8,143 nucleotides of DNA from an uncultured Clostridia bacterium. GTDB taxonomy: Bacteria > Bacillota > Clostridia > UBA1381. The translations under genes and the position numbers were made by a program. The stretch covers positions 1-8,143 of the forward strand of contig CALXSW010000135.1 in NCBI GenBank assembly GCA_944391255.1, read 5' to 3'. The notes beneath the pieces were generated by a model. It saw nothing but the letters and a program-made list of their open reading frames with translations. It had not been told where the DNA came from and ran no database searches. Positions 5,232 through 8,143 of this stretch are shown piece after piece (within the stretch, counting starts at the first letter, position 1; each line of letters begins with the position of its first letter).

Positions 5232-5271
5232 TTAGAGTTTTTCAAGAATGTACTCAAATAGGTTCTAAACA

Positions 5272-5312
5272 TAATGCCCCCGGAACACCGCGCTCCGAGG
5301 GCATTAATTTTT
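5272..5312 (+). terminator. Terminator between converging genes
   Basis: TAATGCCC-c-CGGA (5272-5284) pairs with TCCG-a-GGGCATTA (5294-5306) around a nine-base loop, with one internal mismatch. Five T follow on the plus strand (5308-5312). The hairpin begins five bases after the esterase stop codon on the minus strand, so it may work both ways, although the T-run on that side is poor. Confidence 0.8.
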
Positions 5313-8143
5313 ATCTTATTTCAGCTTTTATTTCATTTCCCAGTATATCTGTAAATGTATAGCTAAACTCTGTGTTTATTATTTCACCATACCCGAGATC
5401 CTTCAATCCCTGCGCCACTATAGACGCCCATTTATACGCGCCCGCATATGACGAATGGAGATTATCACCGTTATTCTCCGTCAAGTTGTATATCTTTGTT
5501 ATATTTCCGTCCTTATCATCACCATATACCGAATACAGAAAATCATAGCTCTCCTTTGACAGATCTATAAGCTGGCACTCCGTATCAACAGCTATATCTC
5601 TTAAATAACTGCTCCACACGACTGACGGCTTGTAATCATGCGCCGATGCGTTAGGCGTAACAAGGATAGGTATTATACCATTTGCGCGGCACTGCTCTAT
5701 CATCGACTTCACACATCTCGTCATTTCCTCACGCGTAGAATAGCTTCTGTCGTTATACGCGCACTCTATAAGCAGTATGTCGCCCGGCTCACCGTTTTCT
5801 ATAACTGACGGAAAAGCCGTTGTATATAATCCTGCCGCATATTGTCCGCTGTTTGCGAGGTTTGTCACAGGGATATTCAGATAATCGCCTATCTGCTGTC
5901 CCCAGCCTGAGCGTCCGCCGCCGACCTCGTTTTCAAACGTTCCGTAATACTCGCATGCGAGGGAATCGCCTATTATATAAAGACGCTGCGGTCTGTCATA
6001 AAATTCAGGCTTCTTTACCGCTTCCACATGATCAAGCATCGTAGAGCCGTCGCACATAGAAACAGTCAGCGCGCCGCCCTCTATTCTTATATCATTCGCC
6101 GTGTACAGCGCTCCGTCTGCCACCTTTCTGTCCGCGTCAGCCTGATCGACATTATTTCCAACCATATAGCCATTTACATATATGTCGCCCCTTGACGGGT
6201 CAGCTTTTTTAAATGCTATATCATAAAATCCGTCAGCGACAGCGCCTGAAAGCTGCTTTCCGGCATCTTTTACATCTCCGATATTTTCAAATCTGTATAC
6301 AGGCACGATCTCATATTGACAGCCACCGTCATGCGAAAGAACAAATCCGCTCATCACCGTATCAGCTGCGCTGATCTCCTTTAAACCGCTTTCCGTTTTG
6401 AGATATTCGCGGCGTGCTCCATTTGACACCGGTATTTTTTCACCTGCCGACACGTTTTTGCACTGCACCGAACCAAGCTTTCCGGTCTCATCGTACATAA
6501 TTGTCAATAGCATTCCGTCCTCAGCTGAAACCGCTGCGCCGATCTCGCTCAATTCCGCTTTTTCCACTGTTCCGTCACTGTAATATACTATATATTCACC
6601 AGCATCTGACGCGATATCTCCCGGAACATATGTAGTATCCCCATCAAGTATACCGCTCGCATAAAACTTATCAACAGTATATTCAACCGAAACGGCGTTG
6701 TCGCTGCCGGTAAAAGCGTTTGCAGTTATCGTAGCCGTTCCTTTTCCCACAGCCGTCATGACTCCGTTTTTATCTATCATTATGACCGACTCGTCAGACG
6801 AGCTGAAATCGCGCAGCGTATAAAGCGCGTCACCGCCGTATTCATCGGTACATCCGCTTATTTCAAATTTTTCCGAGCTGCCGAGCTGGAGCGTTCTGCT
6901 TTGAGCATTCCACTCCTTTATTGCAGGAGCAGGCACTATCTCCACTTCCTTTTCCGCGGACGCGCCGTTATACTGCACCGTGAGCTTTACTTTTCCATTT
7001 GCACCGTCGCGTATCGTCATAATTCCGGACTCGTCTATGCTCACAAATTCAGAGCCTGACACGGAATAAGCCACATTCGTTCCCGGACGCATATACTCCG
7101 GCGACGCTGTATACATGACCTTCTTTTCAAATCCGTCAGAAATCGACACCTTATCAGGTCCGTCGATCGCTATTGACGCCATATCAGGATATGACACATC
7201 TATATATTCAAGTGTCGCTCCGCTGCCTTCTACAGCAGCTATATCAGCCATACCCGAAAGATCAGCGTCTATGGACGTCGATTTCCCATTTTCTGTTATG
7301 ACAAGCTTATTTTCATCGCGGTCAAATACAGCTTCGAACTCCATATTGTCCTTTGACGTTATGAGCGTTCCGTTTACATATATACCGTCACTGTATCTGA
7401 TATCAAGCAAGGCTTTTCCGTCACTGCCCTTTACAGCCAATGAACCGCCGTCCGAAAATGTCACGCTGCTCTTAAACGAGGTCACGTTTTCAGCCGCGGT
7501 ACCGATATCATAACTACCGTCAAGCGCGAGACTGCCCGCTCCGCCGCTGAAATCCGACTCGTAATATACCGAATCCTTTTCGCACTCAAGCACCATATCG
7601 AGCTCGTTTTCCGTCTTTCCTATCGTAACGCTTTTCTCCGCGCTTGAATAACCGACTTTTTCCGCCGATACCTCAAGCGTTTCACCGGCCGGCAGCGACG
7701 GTATTGTCAGTTTACCCGTTTCATCTGTAAAAAATTTTATACCGTCAACATTTATATTTGTGTATCTGTTTGACGTTATATCAAGACTGTACAGCTCCGC
7801 TCCGTTTCCGTCTGACACCTCTATGCTCTTTATCGCCACAGCTCCCCACTTGTCACAGTGAAATACTATCTCGTCAGTATCCATACCTATAACCACAGAC
7901 TCGGTGCGCCACTCGTTAAAATTATCGCCGTTAAGCGATATATATCTGTCACCGATCTGGAAATACGCGTATGGATCATTCGTATTTCTCAAAGTAGAAC
8001 CGTTGTTCGTCACTACAGGCTTGGCGAAATTCAGCGTTACCTCACTGCCTTTTTTTATCTCCGGCATATTGAGCGTTATTATCGTGTTGTCATTTGATGA
8101 CGCTGTAGCAAGATATATATACGATCCTTCAACAGTAAATTCC
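5311..8143 (-). CDS. Multidomain SGNH esterase, CE12-like rhamnogalacturonan acetylesterase (5' end outside the window)
   Basis: Probably a secreted enzyme that removes acetyl groups from pectic rhamnogalacturonan. The frame is open to the window edge, so the N-terminus and any signal peptide are missing; the ATG at 8067 is internal. Numbering from that Met, the order is: a beta-sandwich (to about 95); a short Gly-rich regulatory-like beta unit (104-160); a laminin-G-like sandwich (168-293); two bacterial Ig-like (Big_2) domains (296-375, 376-465); an uncertain stretch; a galactose-binding-like unit (605-686); and the SGNH domain (690-905). Catalytic blocks: GDS with Ser702; GWGQQ (721-725); N-L-A-N-S-G (736-741); AYND with Asn772; and DNLH with Asp868 and His871. 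The usual GGRS of CE12 reads SGQY. No dockerin, LPXTG or membrane anchor follows the catalytic domain, which ends 13 residues before the stop. Substrate is inferred. Confidence 0.85.
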   Translation of the reverse strand, partial: EFTVEGSYIYLATASSNDNTIITLNMPEIKKGSEVTLNFAKPVVTNNGSTLRNTNDPYAYFQIGDRYISLNGDNFNEWRTESVVIGMDTDEIVFHCDKWGAVAIKSIEVSDGNGAELYSLDITSNRYTNINVDGIKFFTDETGKLTIPSLPAGETLEVSAEKVGYSSAEKSVTIGKTENELDMVLECEKDSVYYESDFSGGAGSLALDGSYDIGTAAENVTSFKSSVTFSDGGSLAVKGSDGKALLDIRYSDGIYVNGTLITSKDNMEFEAVFDRDENKLVITENGKSTSIDADLSGMADIAAVEGSGATLEYIDVSYPDMASIAIDGPDKVSISDGFEKKVMYTASPEYMRPGTNVAYSVSGSEFVSIDESGIMTIRDGANGKVKLTVQYNGASAEKEVEIVPAPAIKEWNAQSRTLQLGSSEKFEISGCTDEYGGDALYTLRDFSSSDESVIMIDKNGVMTAVGKGTATITANAFTGSDNAVSVEYTVDKFYASGILDGDTTYVPGDIASDAGEYIVYYSDGTVEKAELSEIGAAVSAEDGMLLTIMYDETGKLGSVQCKNVSAGEKIPVSNGARREYLKTESGLKEISAADTVMSGFVLSHDGGCQYEIVPVYRFENIGDVKDAGKQLSGAVADGFYDIAFKKADPSRGDIYVNGYMVGNNVDQADADRKVADGALYTANDIRIEGGALTVSMCDGSTMLDHVEAVKKPEFYDRPQRLYIIGDSLACEYYGTFENEVGGGRSGWGQQIGDYLNIPVTNLANSGQYAAGLYTTAFPSVIENGEPGDILLIECAYNDRSYSTREEMTRCVKSMIEQCRANGIIPILVTPNASAHDYKPSVVWSSYLRDIAVDTECQLIDLSKESYDFLYSVYGDDKDGNITKIYNLTENNGDNLHSSYAGAYKWASIVAQGLKDLGYGEIINTEFSYTFTDILGNEIKAEIR

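Noticed and set aside
7115..7513. Plus-strand 132-residue frame within the esterase region, and the smaller ones at 5820-6044, 6398-6583 and 7858-8097
   Set aside because: Antisense shadows of a continuous multidomain gene with recognisable domains.
1..8143. Insertion sequences, prophage genes, CRISPR arrays or defence systems
   Set aside because: No transposase, integrase, regularly spaced repeats or known defence proteins were found in any frame.

Overview
The window looks like chromosomal DNA from a low-to-moderate GC anaerobic Firmicute, probably a gut member of the Clostridia. The signs are consensus TTGACA/TATAAT promoters with 17-base spacers, strong AGGAGG ribosome sites, a clostridial-style feoA-feoB-FeoB-associated Cys-rich gene order, DUF3793/DUF2325/DUF2798 proteins, and a large modular carbohydrate-ester hydrolase. 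The genus cannot be read from the sequence.

Left part (1-3960): a minus-strand block centred on ferrous iron uptake. From a consensus promoter at 3862-3890 it reads feoA (3754 to 3542), feoB (3442 to 1404, split by a one-base frameshift near 2937-2940) and a 55-residue FeoB-associated Cys-rich membrane protein overlapping the feoB stop by ATGA. A hairpin terminator follows at 1231-1197. Two more minus-strand genes come next: a DUF2325 protein (1030 to 740) and a DUF3793 protein (694 to 143). Near-identical dyads, GTTAG-N6-CTAAC, lie upstream of DUF3793, upstream of DUF2325 and between feoA and feoB. A related longer dyad overlaps the expected feo transcription start. The simplest reading is one metal-responsive regulon, possibly under a DtxR-family repressor. 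At the extreme left (60-139) is a foldable stretch ending in a weak plus-strand terminator.

Middle part (3960-5310): plus-strand genes, each with its own promoter. They are a 74-residue protein of unknown function, tRNA-Ala(CGC) with a consensus promoter and a strong terminator, and a DUF2798 four-helix membrane protein. A hairpin at 5272-5312 ends the last gene and lies between two convergent genes.

Right part (5311-8143): one minus-strand gene whose beginning lies outside the window. It encodes at least 943 residues of a probably secreted, multidomain SGNH esterase of the rhamnogalacturonan-acetylesterase (CE12-like) type. Beta-sandwich, laminin-G-like and two bacterial Ig-like modules precede the C-terminal catalytic domain. 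It is unrelated to the iron block.

The most noteworthy items are the shared dyad motif linking two uncharacterised DUF genes to feoAB, the arrangement of the feo promoter with a 17-bp palindrome occupying its spacer, the frameshifted short-linker FeoB, and the foldable stretch at the left edge.
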